A DNA stretch of 64,000 bases from Collinsella sp. (GCA_019419505.1 DXZS01000004.1:1-64000), one strand, 5' to 3'; shown: positions 40,459 to 49,647, counted from the stretch's first letter. Notes: a model not told the origin generated them from the sequence alone. Numbers and translations are program-made.

Positions 40459-41235
40459 ATGACCAAGTTCAGCCACGTCATCATCCGTCGTCCCGGCAAG
40501 TCCCTGAGCAATGGCATCACGAGCGCTCCCGAGCTTGGCCAGCCCATCTACGAGCGCGCTATCGAGGAGCATTACGATTACGAGCACGCACTCGAGCAGT
40601 GCGGCGTTGACGTGTCGGTGCTGCCGGCTCTCGAGCAGTATCCCGACAGCTGCTTCGTCGAAGATCCGGCCGTTATCACTCGCTGCGGCGCCATCATTAC
40701 CAACCCCGGTGCCGATAGCCGCAACGGCGAGAAGGATGAGATCGAGCCGGCCGTCCGCCGCTTCTTTGACGACGAGCATGTTAAGCACATCGTTTCTCCG
40801 GGCACGCTCGACGGCGGCGACGTCATGATGGTCGGCGACCATTTCTACGTCGGTCGCTCCGCTCGCACCAACGAAGAGGGCATCCGCCAGTTCTGCGAGA
40901 TTCTCGAGGGCTGGGGCCTCGAGGGTTCCGAGGTTCCGCTGGAGGAGGTCCTGCACCTCAAGACGGGCGTCAACTATATCGAGGACAACAACATGCTCGT
41001 CTCTGGTGAGTTCATCGATAAGCCCGACTTTGCCCAGTACAACAAGATCGTCGTGCCCGAGGACGAGGCTTACGGCGCCAACTGCATCTGGGTCAACGGT
41101 ACGGTCATCGTTGCCGAGGGCTATCCGACCGTGCTCAAGGCCGTGCAGGATCTGGGCTACAAGACGCTCGTCGTCGACACCTCCGAGTATCGCAAGGTCG
41201 ACGGCGGCCTTTCTTGCCTGTCGCTGCGCTTCTAA
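40459..41235 (+). CDS. Dimethylarginine dimethylaminohydrolase (DDAH)-like
   Basis: A 258-residue guanidino-modifying enzyme of the DDAH/arginine-deiminase superfamily. DDAH hydrolyses methylated arginines to citrulline and methylamines. The catalytic His166 is seen in VLHLKTGVNY, and the nucleophile Cys253 in DGGLSCLSLRF at the C-terminus, matching the spacing in bacterial DDAH. Substrate-binding motifs YPDSCFVEDPAVI and GTLDGGDVM are present. Length fits DDAH, not the about 400-residue arginine deiminase. AAGGAGG supports the ATG. It is followed by an amino-acid antiporter gene; related hydrolases of arginine or agmatine analogues remain possible. Confidence 0.82.
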   Translation: MTKFSHVIIRRPGKSLSNGITSAPELGQPIYERAIEEHYDYEHALEQCGVDVSVLPALEQYPDSCFVEDPAVITRCGAIITNPGADSRNGEKDEIEPAVRRFFDDEHVKHIVSPGTLDGGDVMMVGDHFYVGRSARTNEEGIRQFCEILEGWGLEGSEVPLEEVLHLKTGVNYIEDNNMLVSGEFIDKPDFAQYNKIVVPEDEAYGANCIWVNGTVIVAEGYPTVLKAVQDLGYKTLVVDTSEYRKVDGGLSCLSLRF

Positions 41236-41270
41236 CGCGATAGCTGTAACAGTCTGATGATCGCTTGACC

Positions 41271-41312
41271 GATGGCCCGGCACCCGATTCGGGACGTCCG
41301 GGCCATCTTTCG
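41271..41312 (+). terminator. Intrinsic terminator after the DDAH gene
   Basis: GATGGCCCGG (41271-41280) pairs with CCGGGCCATC (41298-41307), followed by TTTCGTT. It lies between the DDAH and antiporter genes, so the latter may be expressed at a lower level. Confidence 0.75.
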
Positions 41313-41344
41313 TTCGATCACATGATGAAGGGGGTGCACATACA

Positions 41345-42808
41345 ATGGCCTCTAAAGCTCAAAATGAAGAGATTATCGACCCTAATGGCCTCGATCTCTT
41401 CCGTCTGACCATGATGGTCATTACCGCCAGTATTTGTGGCGGCATCTTCTCGCTTGCCGGCGATATGGCAGCAGGCGGGGCAAATACCGGTGCGGTTATC
41501 GTCTCGTGGGGAATTTGCTTCATTGGCGTCTTTGCGCTGATGATGGTGTTCAACGGTTTGTCTCAGGCCCGTCCCGACCTGACCCGCGGCATCTATGCAT
41601 ACGCTGCGGCCGGTTTTGGCGATTACATTGGATTCAACTCTGCCTGGGGCTACTGGATCAGCGCATGTCTTTCCAACGTGAGCTTCGCGCTCTTGCTGTT
41701 TAGCGCGCTGGGCTATTTCTTCCCTGCGTTTGGCGCGGGCAACAACCTGCTTTCCATCGTCTGCGCCAGCGTGTTTTTGTGGTTCCTTACCGCCCTTGTG
41801 CTTCGTGGCGTTAAGGAGGCTGCGGGCATTAACACGATCGTCACGTTGGCGAAGCTGGTGCCGCTGGGGCTCTTTGTGCTGAGCATCGTGCTCCTGGGTA
41901 AGTTCAACGTCGATATCTTTATGGACAACTTCTGGGGAGAGCCGGCTGGTCCCGGCTTTGGCGAGCAGGTTGTCTCGACCATGATCGCCCTTGTCTGGGT
42001 CTTCACGGGCATCGAGGGCGCTGTCGTTATCTCGGGCCGTGCAAAGTACGTGCGTGACGTCGGTCGCTCGACGGCGCTCGGATTTGCGGCTGTATTCACG
42101 CTGTATCTGAACATCTCGATGCTGTCGCTCGGCATTATGCCGCGCGAGGAGATGGCACAGCTTGCAACGCCCTCCATGGCGGGAATTCTCGAGTGCGCAA
42201 TCGGTCCGGTTGGTGCTGCCATCGTAAACCTTGGCGTTATCCTTTCGTTGGTCGGCGCGCTGCTGGGCTATGTCATCATTGCGTCCGAGACGCCGTTCGA
42301 GGCGGCGCGCCAGGGATCCTTCCCTCTGGCGTTTGCCAAGACGAACAAGCACGACGCCCCGGTGGTAACGGTTCTCGTGAGCTCCGGCATTACGCAGCTC
42401 TTCTTGATCGTGTCGTATGTGGCGGCGAGCACCTACCAGTTCTTCTATAGCTGCGCAGTCAACACGATTCTGGTTCCGTATGTCTGCTCGGCTGCCTATT
42501 ACATGGTGATTGGTTGGAAGAAGGAGCATCTGGACGGACCGCATGCGCCAAGCGTCGGCAAGGCGCGATTCTTCGGCACGCTCGGCTTCATTTACACATT
42601 GTTCCTTGTGTGGTCGACGGGCCTCCAGGGCGTCATGATCACGACGATCCTTTTTGCTCCGGCCATTCCCGTTTATATGCTGGGCGAGCGAGGTCGCGGT
42701 AAGCCGGTACTTCCGCACCTGCACGACAAGCTGATCGCAGCGGTGGTCATTGTCGTGGCGGTCATCTCGCTGTATCTGCACTTTGCCGGCATTGCGCCGA
42801 TAGTCTAA
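41345..42808 (+). CDS. APC-family amino-acid antiporter (ArcD-like)
   Basis: A 487-residue transporter with about 12-13 membrane helices of the basic amino acid/polyamine antiporter type. The first helix carries ITASICGGIFSLAGDMAAGG (substrate-binding GxG); YAYAAAGFGDYIGFNSAWGYWIS follows. ArcD-type members exchange arginine for ornithine or citrulline. Its position after DDAH, under a probable common regulator, suggests exchange of (methyl)arginine for citrulline; this is inference. The ATG follows GAAGGGGG. Arginine-catabolic genes (arcB, arcC) are not in the window. Confidence 0.85.
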   Translation: MASKAQNEEIIDPNGLDLFRLTMMVITASICGGIFSLAGDMAAGGANTGAVIVSWGICFIGVFALMMVFNGLSQARPDLTRGIYAYAAAGFGDYIGFNSAWGYWISACLSNVSFALLLFSALGYFFPAFGAGNNLLSIVCASVFLWFLTALVLRGVKEAAGINTIVTLAKLVPLGLFVLSIVLLGKFNVDIFMDNFWGEPAGPGFGEQVVSTMIALVWVFTGIEGAVVISGRAKYVRDVGRSTALGFAAVFTLYLNISMLSLGIMPREEMAQLATPSMAGILECAIGPVGAAIVNLGVILSLVGALLGYVIIASETPFEAARQGSFPLAFAKTNKHDAPVVTVLVSSGITQLFLIVSYVAASTYQFFYSCAVNTILVPYVCSAAYYMVIGWKKEHLDGPHAPSVGKARFFGTLGFIYTLFLVWSTGLQGVMITTILFAPAIPVYMLGERGRGKPVLPHLHDKLIAAVVIVVAVISLYLHFAGIAPIV

Positions 42809-42920
42809 GACTGCGGCAAGCTTCATCGCTTGGTAAGCCGACGGAGGCGTCGCGTGCCGGTGCCGTTCGGTAATCCTTAACTGACGTGGGCCTCTGTAAC
42901 GTGCCTTTGTGAGCGCCCAC

Positions 42921-42963
42921 CAAGCCTGCGCAGGTGACATTTGTTGCCAGCGCGGGCTTTTGC
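42921..42963 (+). terminator. Terminator-like stem after the antiporter gene
   Basis: AAGCCTGCGC and GCGCGGGCTT (about 42922-42959) form an imperfect stem, followed by TTG. Confidence 0.5.
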
Positions 42964-43029
42964 AGTTGCGGTGGAATAGTTCCTGTTTTACTGGTTAAAG
43001 CATCAAGCGGGAACTATTCCACCGCAACT
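42964..43029. repeat. Perfect 20-bp inverted repeat AGTTGCGGTGGAATAGTTCC
   Basis: Arms at 42964-42983 and 43010-43029 match exactly in inverse, around a 26-base spacer. The word resembles the GAGCGTGGATAATCTCCC repeat (GCGGTGGAATAGTTCC against GCGTGGATAATCTCC, followed by GTTTT in both), suggesting a related family. Confidence 0.75.
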
Positions 43030-43271
43030 TGTTTTGATTCGCTGGGGGACGGAGGAAGCGACGATCAGGAATCCACCTGCACGGTCGTCGCTCCGCATCC
43101 CGTCCGTTGGCGCAAATGGTGCCAAATGTAACCTGTCCCCCTTGCACGCTTGTCCCCCTTGCACCAATCTGTTGATTGAACGTCGTTGCGTGTTCACGGT
43201 TTCTGGGCAAGCCGTCTCGCAGCAAAGTAGACTAGATGGCCATTTCAAAAAGTCTGCTTAGAGGAGGAGCC
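43030..43271. other. Intergenic region with GGGGACA words
   Basis: No gene. GGGGGACGGAGGAA at 43044-43057 matches a similar word at 39478-39487. A GGTGC...GCACC stem (about 43118-43163) encloses two copies of the complement of GGGGGACA. GAGGAGG at 43260-43266 precedes the next gene. Confidence 0.5.
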
Positions 43272-43592
43272 ATGCTTGAGGGTACGTATGTGGTTTCGGC
43301 CCAGACGCCGGTGGGGAGTAGACGCGGCGAGGTGACGTTTTCGCATGGGGTGAACGGCGCGTTCAGGGCAGTGCTAAACGTCAGGGGTCTCAATATCGCT
43401 CTCTCGGGTGCCCGCGCTGAGTGCGATTTCTTTGAGCTCTCGGGTACTATCTCCCACGTCTTGATGGGCAAGGTGCCCTTTACATGCACGGGGTCGGTCG
43501 AGGGTGATCGACTCACCGCTACCGCGCGGTCGGGTTCCGTTTCGATCTCGCTGAGCGGTATGCGCAAAGAGCTTTCGGGGCGCACGGCATAA
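43272..43592 (+). CDS. Small protein of unknown function
   Basis: A 106-residue protein with no recognised domain. The sequence alternates hydrophobic and polar residues in short segments (GTYVVSAQTPVG, RGEVTFSHGV, GAFRAVLNVRG, NIALSGARAECDFFELSG, KVPFTCTGSVEGDRLTATARSG), which suggests an all-beta barrel. There is no signal peptide. The start at 43272 is chosen for GAGGAGG 5 nt upstream. It lies alone before feoAB. The codon use fits the neighbours and the ribosome-binding site is strong, so it is believed to be real. Confidence 0.65.
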   Translation: MLEGTYVVSAQTPVGSRRGEVTFSHGVNGAFRAVLNVRGLNIALSGARAECDFFELSGTISHVLMGKVPFTCTGSVEGDRLTATARSGSVSISLSGMRKELSGRTA

Positions 43593-43713
43593 AGTTTGCG
43601 CAGGTAAACATCGGTATTTGACTTTATAAAATAGTTCAGAGCGCTATCATTTGGCGTTACGAGTTGGTTAGCCCCGGTAAACGGTTAGCCGCGTCTAACG
43701 AAAGGATGAGCGC

Positions 43714-46074
43714 GTGAAGCTCGATACGCTCGAGATTGGAAAGGACGCCGTTGTCGCATCGGTGGCATCGGACGATCAGGCACTCCGACAGCATATTTTG
43801 GACATGGGCCTAACACCGGGCACCGAAGTCACCATGATGAAGTACGCCCCTATGGGCGATCCACTCGAGATTCGCCTGCGTGGCTACGAGTTGACGCTGC
43901 GCAAGGACGATGCCGCTCGCATCGAGCTCGTGGGTATCCACGACACCGATACGGGTCCGCGCGCTAACGCCGCAATCGGCACGACGGAGCACCCGGCACT
44001 GGGCGAGGGCACGTATTCGCCCCGCGCGGCCAAGACGGCCGTGCCCGAGGGTGCGCCGCTGCATTTCGCCCTCGCCGGCAACCAAAACTGCGGCAAGACC
44101 ACGCTGTTCAACCAGCTGACGGGCTCCAACCAGCATGTCGGTAACTTTCCTGGCGTGACGGTCGACCGCAAAGATGGCGCCATCCGCAACCACCCCGAGG
44201 CAAGCGTTACCGACCTGCCCGGCATTTACTCTCTGTCGCCGTACACGGGCGAGGAGATCGTAAGCCGCCAGTTTATCCTGGATGAGCACCCCGACGCCAT
44301 CATCGATATCATCGACGCCACCAACATCGAGCGTAACCTGTACCTGACGCTGCAGCTTATGGAGCTCGATCGCCCTATGGTTATCGCGCTCAACATGATG
44401 GACGAGGTGACGGCCAACGGCGGCGCCGTGGACGTCAACCTGCTCGAGAGCCTGTTGGGCGTGCCCGTTGTCCCCATTAGCGCTGCCCGCAACGAGGGTA
44501 TCGGCGAGCTGGTGGAACATGCTCTGCACGTGGCGCGGTTCCGCGAGCGCCCCGGTCGCCTGGACTTCTGCGCGCCCGATGGTCCAGACGGCGGCGCGCT
44601 GCATCGCTGCATTCACGGCATCGCCAACCTTATCGAGGACCATGCCGCGACGGCCCACATCCCGGTGCGCTTTGCGGCGACCAAGTTGGTTGAGAGCGAT
44701 GAGCTGGTGACCGAGGCACTTCATCTGGACCGTAACGAGCTCGACGCCATCGAGCACATCATTACCCAGATGGAGGGCGAAGCCGGCACCGACCGCCTGT
44801 CCGCACTGGCCGACATGCGCTTTACCTTTATCGGCGACATGTGCGGGCGTTGTGTTGTCAAGCCGCACGAGAGCCGCGAGCACGTGCGCTCCGTCAAGAT
44901 CGACCGCATCCTGACGGGTCGCTACACGGCCATTCCGGCGTTCCTGGTGATCATGGGCCTCGTATTTTGGCTGACGTTTGGCGTGATCGGCGCGGCGTTG
45001 CAGGGCCTCATGGAGGACGGCATCGCTGCCGTCATCGCATCGGCTGATGCGGGTCTCAAGGCGTTCGGCACCAATGACGTAGTGCGCTCGCTAGCTGTCG
45101 ACGGCGTGCTCACGGGCGTGGGCAGCGTGTTGACCTTTCTGCCGATCATCGTCGTACTTTTCTTGTTCCTCTCCATTCTGGAAGACTCGGGCTACATGGC
45201 GCGCGTGGCCTTTGTCATGGATAAGGTATTGCGCCGCTTTGGTCTGTCGGGCCGCAGCTTTGTGCCCATGCTCGTCGGTTTTGGCTGTACCGTGCCGGCC
45301 ATCATGTCGACCCGCACACTCCCGTCCGAGCACGACCGCAAGATGACCGTTATGCTCACACCGTTCATGAGCTGTTCGGCCAAGCTGCCGGTCTACGGCC
45401 TTCTGTGCGGGGCGTTTTTCCCGCAGGCGACGGTTCCCGCCATGGTCTCGCTCTATCTGATCGGCATTGTGGTCGGCTGCATCGCGGCTCTGGTGCTCAA
45501 CCGCACGGCATTTAAGGGCGACCCCGTGCCGTTTATCATGGAGCTCCCCAACTATCGCTTGCCGAGCGTTAAGACGACGGTGATGCTGGCATGGGATAAG
45601 GCCAAGGACTTCATCACCAAGGCCTTTACCATTATCTTTGCCGCTACGGTGGTCATCTGGTTCCTCCAGACGTTCGACATCCGCTTTAATGTGGTCGCCG
45701 ATCAGTCGCAAAGTCTGCTTGCGGGCCTTGGTAGCATCATCGCGCCGGTGCTGGCGCCGCTCGGCTTTGGCGACTGGCGTGCATCGACGGCGCTCGTCAC
45801 CGGACTTATCGCCAAGGAGAGTGTCATCTCGACCCTCACGGTGCTTTTGGGTGCAACGTCGCCCGCGGCACTGTCGACCATGTTTTCGCCGTTTACCGCT
45901 TACGTGTTCCTGGTCTTTACGCTGCTGTACCCGCCCTGCGTAGCGGCAATCGGCGCCGTTAAGAGCGAGCTGGGCGCGCGCTATGCCGTTGCCGTGTTCG
46001 CGTTTCAGGTGACGGTCGCCTGGATCGTGGCGTTTGTCGTGCATTCGGCGGGCATATTGCTGGGGTTGGCTTAG
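43714..46074 (+). CDS. feoB: Ferrous iron transporter, FeoA-FeoB fusion
   Basis: A 786-residue Fe2+ uptake protein. Residues 1-75 are an SH3-like FeoA domain (ILDMGLTPGTEVTMMKYAPMGDPLEIRLRGYELTLRKDDA). A linker leads to the FeoB GTPase domain: G1 GNQNCGKTTLFN (about 121-132), GVTVDRKDG, G3 DLPG and G4 NMMD. The membrane part has the two Gate motifs, including MLVGFGCTVPAIMSTRTL with its conserved Cys, and SCSAKLPVYGLLCGAFFP. In most bacteria FeoA is separate. The GTG start follows AAAGGA. Repeats of GGTTAGCC (43666-43673, 43683-43690) upstream could be a metal-regulator site, but none is proven. Confidence 0.95.
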   Translation: MKLDTLEIGKDAVVASVASDDQALRQHILDMGLTPGTEVTMMKYAPMGDPLEIRLRGYELTLRKDDAARIELVGIHDTDTGPRANAAIGTTEHPALGEGTYSPRAAKTAVPEGAPLHFALAGNQNCGKTTLFNQLTGSNQHVGNFPGVTVDRKDGAIRNHPEASVTDLPGIYSLSPYTGEEIVSRQFILDEHPDAIIDIIDATNIERNLYLTLQLMELDRPMVIALNMMDEVTANGGAVDVNLLESLLGVPVVPISAARNEGIGELVEHALHVARFRERPGRLDFCAPDGPDGGALHRCIHGIANLIEDHAATAHIPVRFAATKLVESDELVTEALHLDRNELDAIEHIITQMEGEAGTDRLSALADMRFTFIGDMCGRCVVKPHESREHVRSVKIDRILTGRYTAIPAFLVIMGLVFWLTFGVIGAALQGLMEDGIAAVIASADAGLKAFGTNDVVRSLAVDGVLTGVGSVLTFLPIIVVLFLFLSILEDSGYMARVAFVMDKVLRRFGLSGRSFVPMLVGFGCTVPAIMSTRTLPSEHDRKMTVMLTPFMSCSAKLPVYGLLCGAFFPQATVPAMVSLYLIGIVVGCIAALVLNRTAFKGDPVPFIMELPNYRLPSVKTTVMLAWDKAKDFITKAFTIIFAATVVIWFLQTFDIRFNVVADQSQSLLAGLGSIIAPVLAPLGFGDWRASTALVTGLIAKESVISTLTVLLGATSPAALSTMFSPFTAYVFLVFTLLYPPCVAAIGAVKSELGARYAVAVFAFQVTVAWIVAFVVHSAGILLGLA

Positions 46075-46115
46075 CTATTTATTGACGGCGCAACCCCTGT
46101 GTATTGAGTTGATTG

Positions 46116-46150
46116 CGGCCCCGCATCTGTTGCTGACGGATGCGGGGCCG
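46116..46150 (+). terminator. Intrinsic terminator after feoB
   Basis: CGGCCCCGCATC (46116-46127) pairs perfectly with GATGCGGGGCCG (46139-46150), followed by TTGCTAT. A TATAAT word at 46157-46162 just beyond could serve the next gene. Confidence 0.8.
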
Positions 46151-46198
46151 TTGCTATATAATCGCCCACCGCTCAAGACAATCGGAGAGGTTTCCTAC

Positions 46199-47383
46199 AT
46201 GACTCAGACAAGGCAAGATGGCATCTCACTCAAGCAGTGGCTCCCGCTTATCGGGCTCGCCTGCTGCGCGTTCGTATTCAACACGTCGGAGTTCATGCCC
46301 ATTGGCCTGTTGACCGACATTGCCGCGTCGTTCTCGCTTACCGAGTCCCAAGCCGGCATCATGATCTCGGTCTATGCTTGGGGCGTCATGCTGCTGTCGT
46401 TGCCGCTTATGGTGTTCGCTTCGCGCTTTGAGTTCAAGCGCATGCTGCTCGGCGTGCTCGCCGTGTTTTCTCTGGGTCAGTTCCTGTCCGCTGTGGCACC
46501 GACATATCCCATCCTGGTCTGTGCGCGCCTGGTGGTCGCTTGCGCACATGCCGTGTTCTGGTCGGTCGCCTCTATCATGGCCTCGCGCCTGGTCGACGCC
46601 CGCCACGGGGCGCTCGCCATCAGCATGATCGCCACGGGCTCGTCCATCGCGCAGATCTTTGGCCTGCCGATCGGCCGCGCCATCGGCCTGGCCGTGGGCT
46701 GGCGCATGACGTTTGCCGTGGTCGGGGCCCTCTCGGCTGTCGCGGTTGTCTACCAGGCTGCGGTGTTCCCGGCTATGCCGGTGGGTGAGCGCTTTACGCT
46801 CAAACAACTTCCCGAGCTGCTCAAGAACCCGTTCCTCATCGCGCTTTATGCGGTCACGGTCTTTATGGCGACCGGCTATTATGCGGGTTACAGCTATATC
46901 GAGCCGTTCCTGGCACAGGTCGCGCACGTCGACGCGGGCGCCATCACTATGACGCTGACGGCGTTCGGCTGCTCTGGTCTGCTCGGAAGCTGGCTGTTTG
47001 GCCGCCTGTTCGATGGGCACCGGTTCCCGTTTCTCGCGATTACGCTCTCCGGCGTCCCGGTGGCTCTGCTGCTCATGGGTCCGGTTGCACCGTCGCTCGT
47101 CGCCGTTCTCGCTGTTTGCGCGCTATGGGGCTGCTGCTCCACGGCCTTTAACGTGGCGTTTCAGGCCGAGCTCATCAAGTACACGCCGGCAGACTCGTCG
47201 GCCGTCGCCATGTCGATCTTCTCGGGCCTGTTCAATCTGGGTATCGGCACGGGCACCGCAATCGGTGGCGCCGTGGTTTCGGGTCCCGGTATCGCTTGGA
47301 TTGGCTTCGCGGGCGGGGCGATTACCGTCGTGGGCGTCATCCTCGCCATCACGGTAATGTTTCCGGCCATACGCCGCATGTGA
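46199..47383 (+). CDS. MFS efflux transporter (SotB/DHA1-like)
   Basis: A 394-residue, 12-helix major facilitator transporter. The N-terminal FVFNTSEFMPIGLLTDIAASF and SQAGIMISVYAWGVMLLSLPLMVFASRFEFKRML (motif A-like loop) are typical of the DHA1 branch that includes SotB, AraJ and YdhP-type sugar or drug exporters. Substrate unknown. The ATG at 46199 follows GGAGAGG; the longer frame begins inside feoB. The stop codon is part of a 16-bp GGGACAG hairpin that ends in a T run, which should terminate the transcript. Confidence 0.88.
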   Translation: MTQTRQDGISLKQWLPLIGLACCAFVFNTSEFMPIGLLTDIAASFSLTESQAGIMISVYAWGVMLLSLPLMVFASRFEFKRMLLGVLAVFSLGQFLSAVAPTYPILVCARLVVACAHAVFWSVASIMASRLVDARHGALAISMIATGSSIAQIFGLPIGRAIGLAVGWRMTFAVVGALSAVAVVYQAAVFPAMPVGERFTLKQLPELLKNPFLIALYAVTVFMATGYYAGYSYIEPFLAQVAHVDAGAITMTLTAFGCSGLLGSWLFGRLFDGHRFPFLAITLSGVPVALLLMGPVAPSLVAVLAVCALWGCCSTAFNVAFQAELIKYTPADSSAVAMSIFSGLFNLGIGTGTAIGGAVVSGPGIAWIGFAGGAITVVGVILAITVMFPAIRRM

Positions 47384-47420
47384 CAAAGGGACAGTCCCTT
47401 TGTCACATGCGGGCTTTTTT
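47376..47420 (+). repeat. GGGACAG hairpin/terminator overlapping the MFS stop codon
   Basis: GCATGTGACAAAGGGA (47376-47391) pairs exactly with TCCCTTTGTCACATGC (47395-47410) around the loop CAG, followed by GGGCTTTTTT. The TGA stop is at 47381-47383, inside the left arm. Confidence 0.85.
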
Positions 47421-47620
47421 AGCTGCCCCATGTCCTGAATTGAGCTGCTTGCCACGAAATGGGCCTATCTACTAGTTTTTAGTGTTTACCCTCGACCACG
47501 TTGGGAAGTACGAAATTAAAACTGCAGGTAGAAAGCTTGTCGGTTTTACAAAAACGCGGGCGTGGTCGACCCGTGCGGGTCAAACGTAGTAGATGGGCCG
47601 CTTTCGTGGCGCGGCATAAT

Positions 47621-47657
47621 CGAATGTGACAAAGGGACAGTCCCTTTGTCACATTCG
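47621..47657 (+). repeat. GGGACAG hairpin before the GH13 gene
   Basis: CGAATGTGACAAAGGGA (47621-47637) pairs exactly with TCCCTTTGTCACATTCG (47641-47657) around CAG. It shares the inner 13 bp with the hairpin at 47376, but the stem ends differ and still pair. The remaining gap (47421-47620) shows no gene. Confidence 0.85.
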
Positions 47658-47702
47658 GCATACAATGGGTGGCGTTGCGTGAAAGATTGTCGGGAGGTTG
47701 CT

Positions 47703-49079
47703 ATGTGGGCATACGAGACGACGTTCTATCAAATCTATCCGCTGGGCTTTTGCGGAGCTCCGCGCGAAAACGCCGCGCCCGTTGCCGATGATGAACTCGC
47801 CCAGGCTGCCAACGCCGCGCCCAACCCTGATGCGCCCATCATGAAAATCGCCCAATGGGCCGACTACCTGCAAGAACTCGGTATTGGCGCTGCGCTCATT
47901 AACCCGCCGCTCGAATCCGACAGCCATGGCTACGACACGCGCAGTCTGCGCCATATCGATCGTCGCCTGGGCGGGGATGCCGACTTTGCCGCCGTGTGCG
48001 AGACGTTGCATGCCCACGGCATCCGCGTGGTGCTCGATGCGGTCTTCAACCATGTGGGCCGTGGCTTTTGGGCCTTCCGCGATGTGCAGGAGCGCAAGTG
48101 GGACTCGCCCTACAAGGACTGGTTCCACATTAGCTTTGACGGCGACTCCTGCTATGGCGACGGCTTTTGGTACGAGGGCTGGGAAGGCCATTTTGAGCTC
48201 GTGAAGCTCAACCTGCAAAATCCCGCCGTGGTCGACTACCTGCTCGAGTCCGTGCGCCGTTGGGCCGACGTATTTGGCGTCAACGGCCTGCGCCTGGACG
48301 TTGCCTATATGCTCGACCGCGACTTTATGCGCCGCCTACACTCCTTTACCCGTGAGCTCAAGCCCGACTTTGTGCTGATCGGCGAGACGCTCCACGGCGA
48401 CTACAATCAGATCGTCAACGACGAGATGCTCGACTCCTGCACCAACTATGAGTGCTACAAGGGCCTGTACTCCAGCTTTAACTCGGTCAATATGTTCGAG
48501 ATCGCACATTCGCTGCACCGTCAGTTTGGCGGCGACCCCTGGTGCATCTACCGCGGCAAGCACCTGCTGTCGTTTGCCGACAACCACGACGTGCCGCGCC
48601 TGGCGAGCATCCTCACCGACAAGTCCTGTCTGCGCCCCGCCTATGGCATGCTCTTTGGCATGCCGGGCATTCCGTGTGTCTACTATGGCAGCGAGTGGGG
48701 GATTGCCGGCGAAAAGGACGGCCCCGATGGCGACTGGGCGCTGCGCCCTGCGCTCGATGAGCCTGCGCCCAACGAGCTGACGGCGTTCATTACGCAGCTC
48801 ACGCACCTGCGCTCGACAGACGATGCGGCGGCACGCGCTCTCAACTACGGTGCGTACCGCAACGTGGTGATTCAGAACAAGCAGCTGCTGTTCGAGCGCG
48901 CCTGTGACGATGCGACGGTGCTCGTGGCGGTCAATGCCGTGAACGAGCCCTATACCTTTGGAGCCGGCGAACTCAACGGCTCCTTCGTTGACCTGCTTGC
49001 CGACGATGCGCCCACGGTCGAGCTGCCGGGCTCCCTTGAGCTTGCGCCCTACGAGGTGCGCTATCTGTTGAGGGCCTAG
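47703..49079 (+). CDS. GH13 alpha-amylase-family glycosidase
   Basis: A 458-residue cytoplasmic GH13 enzyme acting on alpha-glucans, probably a cyclomaltodextrinase/maltodextrin hydrolase type. The four classical regions are seen: DAVFNHVGRG; GLRLDVAYML with nucleophile Asp199; LIGETLHG with acid/base Glu228; FADNHDVPR with Asp296. There is no signal peptide and no N-terminal CBM34 domain, so it likely uses imported oligosaccharides. A short all-beta C-domain ends the chain. The ATG at 47703 follows GGGAGG. The glycosylase gene starts 3 bases after its stop. Confidence 0.88.
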   Translation: MWAYETTFYQIYPLGFCGAPRENAAPVADDELAQAANAAPNPDAPIMKIAQWADYLQELGIGAALINPPLESDSHGYDTRSLRHIDRRLGGDADFAAVCETLHAHGIRVVLDAVFNHVGRGFWAFRDVQERKWDSPYKDWFHISFDGDSCYGDGFWYEGWEGHFELVKLNLQNPAVVDYLLESVRRWADVFGVNGLRLDVAYMLDRDFMRRLHSFTRELKPDFVLIGETLHGDYNQIVNDEMLDSCTNYECYKGLYSSFNSVNMFEIAHSLHRQFGGDPWCIYRGKHLLSFADNHDVPRLASILTDKSCLRPAYGMLFGMPGIPCVYYGSEWGIAGEKDGPDGDWALRPALDEPAPNELTAFITQLTHLRSTDDAAARALNYGAYRNVVIQNKQLLFERACDDATVLVAVNAVNEPYTFGAGELNGSFVDLLADDAPTVELPGSLELAPYEVRYLLRA

Positions 49080-49082
49080 GCC

Positions 49083-49646
49083 ATGCCTGTGTCTGACGAG
49101 GGCTATCAACATATTGAGCATGGGTTTGAGCCCGTGTTCGACCAACACTCGCGCGTTTTGGTGCTCGGGTCGTTTCCCTCGGTGCTTTCGCGCGCCAATG
49201 CCTTTTATTACGGCAACCCTCAGAATCGCTTTTGGCGCGTGATGGCCGCGTGCCTCGGTGTGCCCGTGCCGCCCAACGAGGGAGACTCTTTGGCGAGCGG
49301 CGAGCCCGCGACGCTCGACGCCTCGGTTGCTGCCAAGCGGGCTATGCTGCTTAACGGTGGCGTAGCCCTGTGGGATGTGATCGAGAGTTGTGACATCAAG
49401 GGCTCGAGTGACGCCAGCATCAAAAACGTTGTGCCGGCTCGCGTTGAGCTTATCACGAGCAACGCGTCCATTGAGCAAGTGATATGCAACGGCGGTACGG
49501 CGGGGCACCTCTACAAGCGCTATCTGCAGGAGCGGACGTGCCTGCCCGCTGTCGTATTGCCGTCAACAAGTCCCGCTAACGCGGCATGGCGCCTGGAGCG
49601 CCTTGTTGAGCGCTGGCGCGAGGCCGTTGACTGGGCGGCACTGTAA
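49083..49646 (+). CDS. DNA-deoxyinosine/uracil glycosylase (UDG superfamily)
   Basis: A 187-residue base-excision-repair glycosylase of the type annotated as DNA-deoxyinosine glycosylase. Motifs are VLVLGSFPSVLSRANAFYYGNPQNRFW (water-activating and base-stacking region) and the C-terminal VVLPSTSPANAAW. It should remove hypoxanthine or uracil from damaged DNA in the cytoplasm. It is co-transcribed with the GH13 gene (3-base gap), though no functional link is evident. Confidence 0.82.
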   Translation: MPVSDEGYQHIEHGFEPVFDQHSRVLVLGSFPSVLSRANAFYYGNPQNRFWRVMAACLGVPVPPNEGDSLASGEPATLDASVAAKRAMLLNGGVALWDVIESCDIKGSSDASIKNVVPARVELITSNASIEQVICNGGTAGHLYKRYLQERTCLPAVVLPSTSPANAAWRLERLVERWREAVDWAAL

Positions 49647-49647
49647 T

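Noticed and set aside
43666..43699. DtxR/IdeR box upstream of feoB
   Set aside because: GGTTAGCC repeats and a GTTAG/CTAAC pair are present, but the 19-bp DtxR consensus is not matched well enough to call a site.
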